Origin: Gentiana macrophylla
Lineage: Eukaryota; Streptophyta; Magnoliopsida; Gentianales; Gentianaceae
Reading direction: 5' to 3'
Assembly: GCA_026214975.1 (NCBI GenBank)
Contig: CM047817.1
Coordinates: forward strand, 54,928,246-54,992,245
DNA length: 64,000 nucleotides
Below the pieces are notes generated by a model, which saw only the letters and a program-made list of their open reading frames with translations, searched no databases and was not told where the DNA came from. Position 1 is the first letter of the stretch, and each line of letters starts with the position of its first letter. Made by a program: the position numbers and the translations under genes. Positions 48,010 through 59,847 of the stretch are shown piece by piece.

Positions 48010-51000
48010 CCAACGGTCAATTTTATATATAAATAATTTTTATTCATGTCAAGTTTTACATTTTAGAGTCTGTTTTACGTTTTGAGTCCTCCGTTTATGC
48101 GCTCATCGAAAATTCCAGATTCTTAAAATAAAAAAAAAAAAAAAAAAAAAATTTATTCGGTCGACCGAGAGACCTCATTCGGTCGACCGAGAATTTAGAA
48201 TTTTGTTTTGTTTTGTTCTTGTTACGATTCGTTTACACGGTTTCGATTTGTGTTTTCGAGTGCGGAATTTCGCGTGTCATTTATCCCCATATGTTTAATC
48301 CGTGAGTCCGATAGCGACATGGGAAACCATGTTAAAATCGATCTACGGTCTGTTTGTTTTTGTTTTCTTACATTTGCGAAACCAGGAAGCAATATTCGAG
48401 TCGATAATTTTTCGCGGCGCCGAGAAAATAACCCAGCAACGTGCGGAATTACTACTCTACGATGGGAAAGCGATGGAAGCAATACCATTAAAGCACCAAG
48501 ATGGCTCCGAGAAAATAAATATTAAAAGGTTCGAATTATTCGTGGTACAATGTTGAAGGCAAAGGTACTACCCTTTTTTTCTTATGTTTTACTACCTTTG
48601 GTTTTTGAGCATAAGTTAGCCTATACATGAACCTTAGTATGAATCTTAGCCCGGAGTTGGTTTGTAAGAATAATTCTATTAGTGTGGAAGGTTACGCCTA
48701 AATCTGTCACATCTAGAGGGTGTAAGGAAACATGTAGTCGTTGAAAGAAGCGGTGAATAAAGAGTTCCTCGTAGTTACATTAAAATCTCTTTGTCCTATG
48801 CATGAGATTGCCTACCGCCAGGGGAGCAACAAATTGTGTAGTTTAGGCATTCACAATCTTAGGAAGGCGTTGAGTTTTGAGAGAACACCATCTTACGCTT
48901 TCGTTGAGTTTTATGGTGATGGCTTCTCGGTGAACCCACCTTAAAGCAGAAGCGAGATTACGCTTTGGGTGACAATTTAGAAATCGAGACTCTTAGTACA
49001 TTGGTTCGAAATGGTCTAACCATGGGTGGCGAGTTTAACCGAGCCTCGGCTCAATCGACTCCCCTCCACGTGTGATATGCGTTACAAGTGAGTTCAACAA
49101 GACTTAGCATAGCCGATAAGCCTTCGGGCTAAAGCGGGGCTTAATCTTGACGGATTGGCTGAATCGTCACATATGTCCCAACGAATAAGACGGCGTAGGC
49201 TTGCTACACAACCGACCTTATTCGAGTACTTTGATTCATTGTTTCTTATTGTCAAGGCCAAAACCGTAATTAGTAACCGTAATTCACTAATTCCTAAAGC
49301 GAGAGCCGAGGTAAGAGCTTTGGATAAATGGTATGGATAAATGTCGTTTTTCTAGGTCTCACAACCAAAGGAAAAGTATTAATCTGCAAAAGCGACAAGC
49401 CCACCTCATATAATGCTCGAAGGGTCAAAGTGCAGCGATCCAAGAATGATAAGCGACAAGGATACTTTTGGAAAGTCGAAGTGAGGACTTTAAACTCGAA
49501 CTACTTCTTTAAAACCCTTAGGATTTCTTTTTAGGATTATAGGTTTTGTTTTCTTTGAGTCAAATAAGAGTAACGTGAAATATGTTGAGGTTTTTTATTT
49601 TGCCGTGTTCCGATGGCCATTGGGCTAAGGATGTGCAAAACTTTTTTACTCAATATAGGCCACGTGAATTAGAGTTCCGTAGGAGAGTCGAAAAATTGCT
49701 AAAGAAAAGGAAATTTAGCAAACAACCTTAAGATGGAAGCATTAAGAGAGCTTGAGAATTATTGAAAATGTAACAGAGAATGATTGGTGTGAACAAGAAC
49801 AATCTTGGTCAAATTCTAAAACTTTTTAGGTGATCCAAGTGAAAATCCAAAGTGGTGCGCAATTCATTCTGCAACTATCCTTATCTTTCCCTTTACACTT
49901 TTTCACCTTCAAACTTTTCGATCCTCTCACCAATCTGCCCCGGAAGTTCACATTTCTAACCATTCTTTCATCGCCTCTCTTTCTTTCCATCTGTTTCACT
50001 CTCCCACCCAATCTCAATGCCTTAACCATTTTCAACCCACCCATAAACACAATTTCTTACCCACCCTTTATCTTTTCTTCCCAACCTTATGTGTATCTTT
50101 TTCTAAACCCATCATAATCTCAACCTCCATTTTGTTTCCAAAATACCTTTGTGTTGCGGAATTTGAAATATTGCTCAGCGTTAATGATTATCTTTTATCA
50201 TTTTGATTTTCATGATCCTAGTTGGGGTAAGTGTAGCTCGACCCCTAGCTAGATTTTAAAGGTTTTTGGTTCGATCAAAGTACAACTTATCTTTCTACCG
50301 GAAGTTTTAAATTTCACATTTTTTCCGTCTATTCCGGCATTTCTAGATGATAAGTTTTGTTCTGCACTATCACACCGATCCGACCCTGTTGATGACGGTT
50401 ATGATTTTTACGTGATACATTGGGTTATTAGTAATTTCGAGGAGTAACTACATCTCCCTAAGTTGTTGATATCCAATGCAAGCGAGAAGTTTATGCGTTA
50501 AGTTTTTTATTTTATCTTTAGCCAATAGGTCGCATTCAATATATTATTCCTTACCAAGTTTCTCTTTTATACTGGATTGAATACATAGTGAGCCAGTCAA
50601 CCTCGTGTTTTCCCACATGGGGTTATGCTTTTTGATCTTTGTCTTCTCCACCCGGTTTTAATAATATTTAGGCGGTGGAGGTTGTAGATGAAGCCTACCA
50701 TCTTTAGTTGCTTGTTTATTTTTCTTTCTATTTAGTATTTTTCTTTTTGGTATTCCCTTGTCTTTGGTTGTATAAAATAAAGTGGCTTAAACTGTTTTTA
50801 GTTATTTATACCTCATTACTGCCACATTATTTTCTAACATCCATAGACATGGCATTTTACGGTTTCGTGGAGTTTGTTTGCTTATACAGGATGTGTCTAT
50901 CTCTCCACGACGTGCTGAAATTTACTCCGATCTTTTTCCTTTACTTGAGAGCCGTTTCAGAGCTAAGTCTTTTCCTAACTTCTCATTTATTTTTGTCATT

Positions 51001-51945
51001 GAGGACAATGCCATGTTTAAATGGGGTAGGAGACTTAGCCATGTTATGTTATAATTGAAAATTGAATGAAACGGCACAAAATTGAAAATTTGAATAAATA
51101 CCATATTATGTATCTCGTACCCTTAGAATTGTGAGTCCCTAGCTAAGAATTGATAGGAAAGGAACCAAGTTTCATGAGTACGTGATCATTTTATACTTAT
51201 GTTAAGTAAATTTAAGGATATTCATGCCCGTTTTGCAAGTAGTTATTTATTATTCAATTACTCAACTTTGTGAATCGAGTATACGCGTAAATCATAATAA
51301 TTGGAAGAAATTATGTGTACATTGCATAGATGATTGGTTATGTAAACTTAGTATCAATATCTATCTCTTTGATGTATTCTTATCTTCTTGCCAACAAAAG
51401 CGGAGTAATAAGCTTGAGGCGTACTGTGTTTTAGCAAAATGTTAGACTTTGGGCTTGTAGTAACATTACCAAAGTAGCCCGCTTGTGGTAATATTCAATG
51501 CTATATTTGATCTAAGATAGGGGATACTTTAAAAGTTTTCTTCCTTGAGATTTATAGTATTTGAAAAATATGAAGATATGAATTGAAGATATTCAACTCT
51601 TTAAGAGGCTTTGAGTAGTACTCGGTCTCCAAGTCCAAAACCCCATAGATACGCTCTTGCTTATTGCTCTAGTGCTTCAAAAATTTAAAGGCTTGAGAAG
51701 TATTAATCTTTGGGGTTGGTAGGTTGAGATTACGAAGTTGGCATAAACTCTAATCTTGCTACGAATATATAAAACTAAATGCACATGCACACATCACTTG
51801 ATTCATAGTGAATAGTGAATAATGGATATCTTATGAGCATGACTAGTATGAGTTGACTTGAGCTTCTTGCGTAAGTATGATCGACCATGGGAAATGTTGT
51901 CTTGGGAAATGACTTATTGATGCTTTGTTCGGGACGATCAAAGTC
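48010..51945 (+). mobile_element. LARD internal region, no recognisable gene
   Basis: Frames of 60-116 codons occur (48302-48556, 48741-48944, 49155-49340, 49328-49534, 49830-50117, 50708-51058). None shows a CCHC knuckle, protease DTG/DSG, YxDD or integrase motif. 49830-50117 is hydrophobic and Pro-rich but has no partner. An A-run lies at 48129-48150, followed by two palindromes TCGGTCGACCGA. I treat the region as non-coding or decayed beyond recognition. Confidence 0.6.
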
Positions 51946-51959
51946 TAAGTGGGGGTAGT
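51946..51959 (+). other. Polypurine tract of the LARD
   Basis: TAAGTGGGGGTAG immediately before the 3' LTR start TGATGACG. Confidence 0.8.
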
Positions 51960-53757
51960 TGATGACGGTCAAATTATACCCGTAAAAGTCATCAACATTG
52001 ACCTTAAATCGAGATTAATAATACGCATTTTATATTAAATCACACGTTTATATTTAATATTTAATGTTATGTGATTTATATTATGTAAATTGGTATTTAC
52101 TCGTTTTATCCGATTATTGTGCGATTAATGTTGATTTTACAGATCATTATAAATCGAGGAGATTAATGTCATTCAATCAATTATCTCAAGATAAGGAAGG
52201 AAGGAAATCGGAGCATTAAATGAGAGATTAATCGGATCGACATGCAAGCGTGCGAGTGGGGAGCAAGGCAAAGCGAAGAAAACGTGTGAAAAGGGGCATT
52301 TCTAGGTTCGGTCGACCGAGCCTAATGCTTCGGTCGACCGAGTGAAGATCTTCGGTTGACCGAGCCTCGGGTTTGGGTCGGTTTTCGGCTTTAATTGTGT
52401 TTATCTTCTAGAACCACCCTAAGTCGGCGAAAGCCTCTATATAAGCAGCATGATACGAAATTTGTAAAGAATCCATTCATTCTTTTCTTCAATCTTACAA
52501 TTCATAATACAACTTTGATACAATGTAGAATAATGTGAAGGTTTCCAGCAATTTAAAGGCTGCGATTATGTAAGCCTTTATTTTCTGTTTCTTTTCTTTT
52601 AAGTAATTAATTCCCCCCAATTATGCTTTATTGTTTGAGTTAGTTAATTCATAGCTAGATGATGTAGATCTAGGTTATGTCGTTATGGATGTGGCGAAGC
52701 CTTGTCTATGAGGATCTCATAACCTACGTCATATGTTTAACGTCTATTCATGAATCTGCTTGGTTTAATTAATGTGTATCTAAGTAGTTTATATGATTTC
52801 TTTACGAGTTCTTGCTTTGTCATATGTATGATGAAGCATATTGAGAAATATATTCTAGGATGTAATCTGGGGATGAAATCGTTTGGGTGACCGAATGGAA
52901 TCATTCGGTCGATCCGAGTGTCTATCTTTCGGTCGACCCGAGCCCCTATTTGTACATTAGTTAGTCCGCCACGCGTCTTTATGGTTAGGTTAACTTAATA
53001 GAATTTATCATCTCGGTAGGTATGGCTACGGCTACGTTGCTCGTCTGTTTTAATTAGCGTATGATTAGGAAATACCAATATAGGGCTCTAGGTTGGCTCA
53101 TGAATGATCTTCCGGGACTTTCGGTGAGATCTAGGTAGGTTTTGTATTAGGGAATTGACGCGTCACCTAGTTATCGTAGTTCGTAAACTAGCATGAGACC
53201 TAAAAGGTAATTGTTAGTTGGACGAGGGCCTGAGCGATCGTTTAGGAAATACGCTAACCATAGGAATGTTGCCTGGACGAGGTGTACGATTAATATCGGC
53301 ATCCTTAGTGTCGTAGCGTGCAAGTTATATGAGATGGATACCCAAAAGGTGAAGTCACGTAATGTAGCACAGTGATCTAGCAACCTAACCGGTGCTAAGT
53401 CAATTTAAAGAGGATGACTCCCGTAGCCAATCTAAAATAAGATACAAATGGATTGACAGTTAATAAGTTCAGTTTATTATATAAATTATCTAGGTCCAAA
53501 AGATGAAGACTATAATTGGGGAGGTTAATTACGTTGTGTTGAGTCGTGTCTTTACCTTTCTTGTCTTATGTTGGTCGTAGACCGCCTCTATGTCCTTGAC
53601 ATGTTTAATTAGTTGTTTGTATATAAGATGATCCACAATTGGTTCCCTGTGGGATCGACCTTGATTCACTATAGCTATACTACGATGGGCCTAGTCCTCT
53701 TGCTAGTACTGGTTTATGGTGGTCGAGTATATTATAACATGATTGACCACGTCATCA
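51960..53757 (+). repeat. 3' LTR of the LARD
   Basis: 1798 bp. Its differences from the 5' LTR cluster at CAG/CTG and CGACCG words. Confidence 0.9.
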
Positions 53758-53762
53758 GGTCT

Positions 53763-53867
53763 AGAAATCCTTAGGAAGCCTTTTTATGTGAATGAATCAG
53801 GTGGTTAAAACTTAATTCGTAAATACATATGTGGTTGTCTAAAATCTAAAACGTCGATATCATCGAA
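53763..53867. other. Junction sequence between LARD flank and truncated gypsy element
   Basis: About 100 bp with no recognised content. The gypsy integrase homology stops at about 53868, so the deletion or insertion breakpoint lies here. Confidence 0.5.
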
Positions 53868-56522
53868 AATAACCTTTTTGCGCCCTTTATTCGCCTGTTT
53901 CATGTAGCGTTCCGTCGCCTTTTCAACATTCTTCCGGGCCGTTTCATGAAGCTCACGCACCAACTTTGCCTTCGCTTCACCATCCAAACTCATTTGATTA
54001 CCAGCAGAAAGTGGAGCCAAAGTAAAAGGTGTCTCAGGATTAAACTCATACACAAGTTCAAAAGGAGTAAAACGAGTAGCCGAATGTTTACAACGATTAT
54101 ATGCAAATTCCACATATGGCAAACAATTCTCCCAATTCCTTAAATTCTTTTGGACTACACATCGCAACAATTGACCCAAAATCCGATTAACAACCTCAGT
54201 TTGACCATCAGTTTGGGGATGGTACGCAGTAGAATATAACAAAGAAGTACCCAAACGAGACCATAAAACACGCCAGAAATGACTAATAAATTTGACATCT
54301 CTATCACTCACAATAGTACGAGGTACACCATGCAAACACACTATTTCTTTGAGAAACAAATTAGCAATATGCGATGCATCATTAGTTTTGGTGCATGCAA
54401 TAAAATGCGCCATTTTCGAGAAACGATCAACCACCACAAAAATAGAATCCTTACCCGATTGAGATCGAGGTAAGCCTAACACGAAATCCATAGATAAGTC
54501 GGTCCAAGGGAAATGATGAATAGGAAGTGGGGTATATAAACTATGTGGAGCTGACTTTGACTTAGCATGCTTACAAGTAATGCAAGAATCACAAATTCTA
54601 GAGACATCAACTTTCATTTTAGGCCAATAAAAATGTGACTGCAACATTTCCAACGTTTTAGCAATGCCAAAATGTCCTATTAACCCCCCACTATGAGCCT
54701 CACGAACCAATAATTCATGCAACGAACAACGAGGAATGCACAACAAATGATCACGATAAAGGAAACCCTCTCGCCTATAGTAACGACCATCAATAGCATC
54801 AACAGTGGCAGCAAATTGCGTATGAAAATCAGGGTCTAAGGCATACAAATCCTTAAGTAACTCAAAGCCAAGAAAACGAGTTTGCATAGTAGTGATCAAA
54901 TTATGACGACGAGACAACGCATCAGCCACGATATTATCTTGCCCTTTCTTGTACCGAATAATATACGGAAAAGACTCGATAAATTCTATCCACCGAACAT
55001 GTAGAGGAATGAGTTTACCTTGACTTTTTAGGTACTTAAGTGTTTCGTGATCGGTGTGAATAATAAACTCCCTAGGGCGCAGACAATGTTGCCAAGTTTG
55101 CAAAACACGAACCAACGCATACAACTCCTTATCATATGTCGCGTAATTAAGTTGAGCACCCTTAAGCTTTTCACTAAAATAGGCTATAGGCCGACCCTCT
55201 TGGGTTAAAACGCCCCCAATCCCCGCACCCGACGCATGACATTCAATCTCAAAAGGTTTATTAAAATCAGGCAAAGCAAGAATAGGTGCAGAAATTAAAT
55301 GGGATTTAAGTATTTCAAAAGACTCCCTTTGCTTGGGTCCCCAATGAAAAGGCACATTCTTCTTGACCAACTCGTTGAGAGGGGCTGCGATTGCGCTAAA
55401 ATCCTTCATGAACCGTCGATAAAAGCTCGCCAACCCGTGAAAACTCCTAATATCAGCGGCACAAGTAGGCTCAGGCCATTCCTCCACTGCCTTAATCTTC
55501 TCGCGATCCACCTCGACACCCTGTGAACTAACAACAAAGCCAAGAAACACATCACGATCCATGCAAAAAGAACACTTTTTAAGGTTAGCATAAAGTTGTG
55601 CTTCCCGAAGTGTGACAAGAATAGTGCGTACGTGTCCAACGTGTGACTCAAAATCAGGACTATAAATCAAAATGTCATCAAAATATACCACGACAAACTT
55701 ATTTATGAAATAACGAAGTACTTCATTCATTAAACGCAAAAAATTACTCGGCGCATTCGTTAGATCAAAAGGCATGACAAGCCATTCATACAACCCGAAC
55801 TTAGTTTTAAATGCAGTTTTCCATTCATCACCAACGCGAATTCTTACTTGGTGATATCCACTTCTAAGATCAATTTTAGTAAACCAAACAGCACCAGAAA
55901 GTTCATCTAACATATCATCAAGACGTGGAATCAGATAACGGTATTTTACCGTAATATGGTTAATGGCACGACAATCGGTGCACATCCGCCAGCCACCGTC
56001 CTTCTTAGGTACGACTATAACAGGTACAACACATGGACTCATAGACTTTTGTATCTTACCATTAGCCAACAATTCGGACACTTGCCTTTGAATTTCTTGT
56101 GTTTCGGTTGGGTTGGCTCGATACGCCGGACGGTTGGGTAACGTCGATCCCCGTATAAATTCGATATGATGCTCAACCCCACGAAGAGGTGGCAAACCAG
56201 CTGGAACATCATTCGGAAAGACATCCTTAAATTCCTGCAACAAAGACACAAAAGCACTCGGAAGGGAATTAGGTAAATCCAATGTAATCGATAAAGAAGA
56301 AGCATCATGTGAAGTGTGTGTTACTGAAGAATTGAAAGAGCAAAGTGGAGCGTGTGTGTGAAAATTCATAAAAAGGTGGCGCATCCTTGTTGACAAGGAG
56401 AAACACCATTTTACCATCATCCACGGCGTTGGATACACCACAAGCATTCGCATAAAAATTAGATAACACTCGCTCACTTTTTGGATTTCCAACCTTGGAA
56501 CGTCCCTCATTTTTAGTGCCAC
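53805..56522 (-). CDS. Ty3/gypsy pol: RT, RNase H, integrase (905 codons, truncated)
   Basis: The longest frame in the window. The first roughly 50 residues are out of the true frame. RT spans about 108-330, with [21 protein letters not shown], the catalytic YFDDIL at 280-285 and [10 protein letters not shown]. RNase H spans about 420-540; its first catalytic Asp (ECDAS in the family) is His here, in ECHAS at residue 429. The integrase has a finger (H610, H617, C647, C650) and core residues D679, D740 and E776 with the expected 35-residue spacing. Homology ends near residue 885 (KKVIF), and the last 20 residues are unrelated junction sequence. The protein could not complete a cycle as it stands. 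Confidence 0.9.
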   Translation of the reverse strand: MALKMRDVPRLEIQKVSECYLIFMRMLVVYPTPWMMVKWCFSLSTRMRHLFMNFHTHAPLCSFNSSVTHTSHDASSLSITLDLPNSLPSAFVSLLQEFKDVFPNDVPAGLPPLRGVEHHIEFIRGSTLPNRPAYRANPTETQEIQRQVSELLANGKIQKSMSPCVVPVIVVPKKDGGWRMCTDCRAINHITVKYRYLIPRLDDMLDELSGAVWFTKIDLRSGYHQVRIRVGDEWKTAFKTKFGLYEWLVMPFDLTNAPSNFLRLMNEVLRYFINKFVVVYFDDILIYSPDFESHVGHVRTILVTLREAQLYANLKKCSFCMDRDVFLGFVVSSQGVEVDREKIKAVEEWPEPTCAADIRSFHGLASFYRRFMKDFSAIAAPLNELVKKNVPFHWGPKQRESFEILKSHLISAPILALPDFNKPFEIECHASGAGIGGVLTQEGRPIAYFSEKLKGAQLNYATYDKELYALVRVLQTWQHCLRPREFIIHTDHETLKYLKSQGKLIPLHVRWIEFIESFPYIIRYKKGQDNIVADALSRRHNLITTMQTRFLGFELLKDLYALDPDFHTQFAATVDAIDGRYYRREGFLYRDHLLCIPRCSLHELLVREAHSGGLIGHFGIAKTLEMLQSHFYWPKMKVDVSRICDSCITCKHAKSKSAPHSLYTPLPIHHFPWTDLSMDFVLGLPRSQSGKDSIFVVVDRFSKMAHFIACTKTNDASHIANLFLKEIVCLHGVPRTIVSDRDVKFISHFWRVLWSRLGTSLLYSTAYHPQTDGQTEVVNRILGQLLRCVVQKNLRNWENCLPYVEFAYNRCKHSATRFTPFELVYEFNPETPFTLAPLSAGNQMSLDGEAKAKLVRELHETARKNVEKATERYMKQANKGRKKVIFDDIDVLDFRQPHMYLRIKF

Positions 56523-56946
56523 CGACCCTCACAATTGAATTTTCTACTTTATAACTCCCTCCAAAAGGAACCAAAGCTCCCTCCCTCACACTTACATTTT
56601 CAACTTTTATTTTACCCTCGGGACTAGGTCGCTCACCAGTTTTTTCCTCTCCGGTCGAACCCGTCACTTTCTTTTCACTTTTCGACTTAACTCCCTCATT
56701 TTTTTGATTATTTTCCTCACTAGATTGAGACAAACGCAGCTCATCCTGGTAAACCTCGTCGGGAGTCAAAGAAACTAGTGTACAAGGCTGCCCACGATGA
56801 TTTAGCGTGTATCTATTCAAGTATCCATCATAGATAACACGCCTATCGAATTGCCAAGGACGACCCAAAAGTACATGGCTAACTTTCATTGGTACAACAT
56901 CACATAAAACGTCATCCTTAAATTTATTGAGGCTGAAAGAAATCAA
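56305..56946 (-). pseudogene. Element H: protease-RT linker
   Basis: A 213-codon frame starting MISFSLNKFKDDVLCDVVPM, then HVLLGRPWQFDRRVIYDGYLNRYTL split across the usual gypsy post-protease block (LLGRPWQFDR), then a Lys/Glu-rich linker. It overlaps the 905-codon frame, and one frameshift near 56330-56400 separates them. Confidence 0.8.
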
Positions 56947-56988
56947 AGCTTGTCGAGTGACACGTATCTCACCCGCATCGTTGAGCCA

Positions 56989-57318
56989 CTACAACGTATA
57001 TGGTTGAGGATGTGGTGATGTAGGAATGGACAACTTACTAATCAAATCACTACTTACCACATTAGTACAACTCCCCGAATCTATCACCAACGAACACAAT
57101 TTACTCAAAATCAGACAACGGGTGTGAAAAATATTTTCCCGTTGCAAATTTACCCCCGAATGAACCGAACTGCTCAAAGCGCGCTTAATCACCAACAAGG
57201 ACCCCTCAAGAGGATTCTCAAGGGACGACCCCTCACTCAAATACTCCTCACGCTTATCTTCATTATCGGAGGTCGAATCATACTCAACCACACCATCATG
57301 CTCACCAACGATCACCAT
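56989..57318 (-). pseudogene. Element H: protease
   Basis: 109 codons with an acidic start (DSTSDNEDKREEY) and the aspartic protease site LVIDSGSCTNVVSSDLI. It is separated by a stop from the linker frame at 56946 and from gag at 57354. Confidence 0.85.
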
Positions 57319-57319
57319 A

Positions 57320-57785
57320 TTACGTAGCGTAGGACATTGTGACTTAATATGACCTATTCCTTAACACTTAAAACACTTAATATCACGTAAAAGTGGGCGG
57401 GCTGGTTCGGCAAGCTTACTCGGATCACTCTCCTTGCGTCTAAAAGGTGGGTTAGACGAGGAAGCACCCGAAAAAGGTGTAGCAAACGCAGGCTTGGTGC
57501 TATCCCCTTTATGCTGAAAAGTACGAGAAGAAGAAGAACTACTCGAAAGTGGTTTAACAAAAGACTAGTGTGCCGTGCCAGTTGTTTCTCTAAGGTACGA
57601 GCAAGGTGTAACATATCATCTAACGTATAACAAGGCTGCAATTCCAATGGATTTGCAATCTCGGTACGTAAAGCGCTTAAAAACCGTTGCATCGTTACTT
57701 CCTCCTCCTCCTTTATATTCGACCTAGCAAGGATTAAAACCAACTCTTGGTACAACTCATCGACACCACACAAGAATGTTGACAC
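57320..57785 (-). pseudogene. Element H: gag fragment with broken zinc knuckle
   Basis: The frame 57354-57785 begins within gag (GVDELYQELVLILARSNI...EVTMQRFLSALRTEIANPLEL...LDDMLHLARTLEKQLARH) and then shifts frame. In the alternate frame a Ser-rich stretch leads to a CCHC knuckle CFKC-stop-GIGHIKSQC near 57340-57375, with TAA inside it. The gag N-terminus is absent; a (TA)n tract lies where it should be. Confidence 0.75.
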
Positions 57786-57795
57786 AATGCGTCCA

Positions 57796-57797
<2 letters not shown>

Positions 57798-57870
<73 letters not shown>
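57798..57870. repeat. (TA)n microsatellite
   Basis: About 36 uninterrupted TA dinucleotides followed by a T-run (57872-57891), between the gag remnant and the leader of element H. Confidence 0.95.
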
Positions 57871-57875
<5 letters not shown>

Positions 57876-58235
57876 TTTTTTTTTTTTTTTTATTTTTAAT
57901 ATATATTGTCAGGCAGAAAATAAAGACCCTCTATTTTTATTTATTTTTAATTATTTTTTTTAAGTGATAAGGACGGCTTGAAGTTTTGATGATAAGAATG
58001 GAAGATCCAAGATTCCGGTAATTAGGAAGAACTATGATTATATATTATGGCAAGCTATGGAAAACACTTAGGCATATATTATGGAAAATAGCCTAAGCAT
58101 GAGCAACTATGAACAATACAGGAAAAGAAAAAAAAAATTGCAAAACTGGAATTTATTCTAAGGAAGAACAGAAAACGAAAAAAATGAAAAGAAAGGAAAG
58201 AAAAAAAAAGGATATTTGAGTACCGTTATTTCGGG
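57871..58235 (-). mobile_element. Leader of element H
   Basis: T- and A-rich DNA between primer site and gag. No gene is visible. Confidence 0.5.
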
Positions 58236-58250
58236 GCTCTGATACCAAAA
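58236..58250 (-). other. Primer-binding site of element H
   Basis: The minus strand reads TTTTGGTATCAGAGC directly after the LTR end TTCGTATCA. iMet type. Confidence 0.85.
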
Positions 58251-58787
58251 TGATACGAATTCCCGGAAGAACTCGAATCTACCTTTGCCTGGATCGAATT
58301 AAAGGTCCTCAATACGAGCTGAACAACCGAGGTTAGATAATCCAATCTACACTCCGGGTTTGAACACCACAACGTAGACCCGACTACGCTGATACAGTTC
58401 AGGGAAAGGATGAATCTCTCGCAAGAGATCACTCACTCACAAATTGTTTAAACAAAACAATTTATAAAGAAAACTTTAATCTCAAAATTTAGGTGTATTT
58501 TATTCAAATAAGAGTTTACATTTTATAGGCTACAATTTCAAAGCTAATACTTCCTGGAAGCAATGTGGGACAAATCCACATTTTATAAGCTACAACTTAA
58601 AACAAAATCTATATGGAAACAATGTGGGATAAATCCACATCTTCCTGAGGCAATGTGGGACGCCTCTTATTCCAAAAAAATACGCCCCCCCCCCCCACCC
58701 TTTTCCAAAAATGATGAATAACGCACCCAAGTCCAACTAGATTAAGCAAAGTCTTAAAAACATGTATTACGATGCATATATACAACA
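58251..58787 (-). repeat. LTR of element H (537 bp)
   Basis: On the minus strand it starts TGTTGTATATATGCATCG and ends GGGAATTCGTATCA. Inside, CAATGTGGGA occurs three times (about 58561, 58619 and 58641). It follows a pol tail and precedes a primer site, so it serves as the 3' LTR of one copy and the 5' LTR of another. Confidence 0.8.
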
Positions 58788-59000
58788 CTTAATTGCCTTC
58801 TCACAATCTTCCTGAAGTTGCCCAAAATCATCATGCACTTGTAACACCAACTTAAGCATTCCATCTCGAATTCTCTTCCTTTGCAACCGTGTCAAAGGAC
58901 CATCTCGAACCACCAACGGATCAACACTTTGTACGGGTGCAAGCGGGTCGGGAATCTGGTCATGAATCACATCAAAGGGGGAAAGGGGATTGGATGAACG
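58767..59000 (-). pseudogene. Gypsy pol C-terminal tail overlapping the LTR
   Basis: The open frame upstream of and including 58970 reads ...SNPLSPFDV then IHDQIPDPLAPV, LVVRDGPLTRLQRKRIRDGM and FGQLQEDCEKAIKCC. A block of the form DGPxTRxxxKxI is common at the very end of chromovirus polyproteins. The last seven codons including the stop lie inside the LTR (58767-58787), as described for CRM elements. The rest of this copy's pol is absent. Confidence 0.7.
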
Positions 59001-59144
59001 GATATTAGTGAATGTATTAGCTACTTTGACAACTGCAGTGAGGTACGAACAGAGTTATGGTAAAACAGTTATTTATGGGTTGTACCAAATGGACGTGTGT
59101 GATGCATTCAAATCACCCCTACATACCACTACTATGTGTGAGAG

Positions 59145-59655
59145 TGTAACGCCCTGCACCGGACGGTGCAGTAGCGTTAGATAGTCATAAATGATCGTCA
59201 GTCAGTCTTAGACCGCCGTCCTCGGCAGTCTAAAATCATTAACCCGAGTTGACAAGCGGCTTTATGCCAGCACACATGGGGTGAACAAGATTTTATTTTA
59301 CCGATGTGAGATTTTACATTCTCCCTTATAAGGATCGACGTCCTCGCCATGGCGACCAAGATTTGTCCTAGTGGACACATCGGGTTCGTCCTCTTATAGG
59401 ATTCTAGATGTGGGCCGCCGCTTCTCACGCGGTGTGACAACAGGCCAGTATGATAGTAATTTCCGATCTGAATTATTTCAGAACGCCTGCAGGACCGGGC
59501 GCAGTAGCGTTAAATAGTCATAAATGGTCCGGTAATCTGCTAGACCATGATCCTCGCTTGGTCTAAAAGTCTAACCCGAGAGTTAATGGCGCTTTATGTC
59601 TCACACTTGGGGGGGAAGAAGACTTTATTTCTACCAATGTGAGCTTTTACAAAGA
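59145..59655 (-). repeat. Duplicated LTR-end-like repeat
   Basis: Two direct copies, 59145-59330 and 59480-59655, share CAGTAGCGTTA, ATAGTCATAAATG, TAACCCGAG, GCTTTATG, GACTTTATTT/GATTTTATTT and AATGTGAG/GATGTGAG. The first starts TGTAACGCCC, the reverse of the GGCGTTACA end seen in other LTRs here. The 150 bp between them includes CCATGGCG and a CGCTTCTCACGCGG patch. Probably remains of a solo LTR or a partial duplication. Confidence 0.55.
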
Positions 59656-59847
59656 GAGTGTGTGTAAAGATTAATCACATCCATCAACTCGGTATAGCTC
59701 ACAAATACCTGCTGCACCATAATTTCTCTCGGAATAACATAAGCATGTATAAACTCTAAAACTTACACATCGTATCTAATTAAGTAATTTAAACAATTTC
59801 TTCTAGTACATTTGTTCATGATAAAAATGACGAAATAATCTCCATAA

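Larger units (their letters stand above)
46192..53757 (+). mobile_element. Athila-like large retrotransposon derivative (LARD)
   Basis: 7566 bp with perfect GGTCT duplications (46187-46191 and 53758-53762). LTRs lie at 46192-47985 and 51960-53757 with TGATGACG...CGTCATCA ends. The primer site TGGCGCCGTTGCGGGGAA (47992-48009) is of the Athila type, probably tRNA-Asp. A purine tract AAGTGGGGGTAG ends the internal region. ATTGAGGACAATGCCATG followed by AAATGGGG (about 50999) is a familiar Athila 3' landmark. No gag or pol domain is recognisable in nearly 4 kb of internal DNA, so the element is non-autonomous. Confidence 0.85.
53868..58250 (-). mobile_element. Chromovirus-type Ty3/gypsy element H, truncated
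   Basis: The order on the minus strand is LTR (58251-58787), primer site (58236-58250), damaged leader, gag, protease, RT, RNase H, integrase, which is the Ty3/gypsy order. The integrase tail, any chromodomain and the 3' LTR are missing. Motifs such as LPNRPAYR and [12 protein letters not shown], and a pol tail that runs into the LTR, suggest the CRM (centromeric) branch. That lineage call is from memory and needs a tree. Confidence 0.8.

Noticed and set aside
49830..50117. Hydrophobic Pro-rich protein gene in the LARD
   Set aside because: No start context, homolog or neighbouring gag-pol supports it. It reads as pyrimidine-rich DNA giving Leu, Phe and Pro by chance.
59145..59655. Structured RNA gene
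   Set aside because: The two direct copies resemble LTR ends, with the same TGTAACGCC terminus as other LTRs here.
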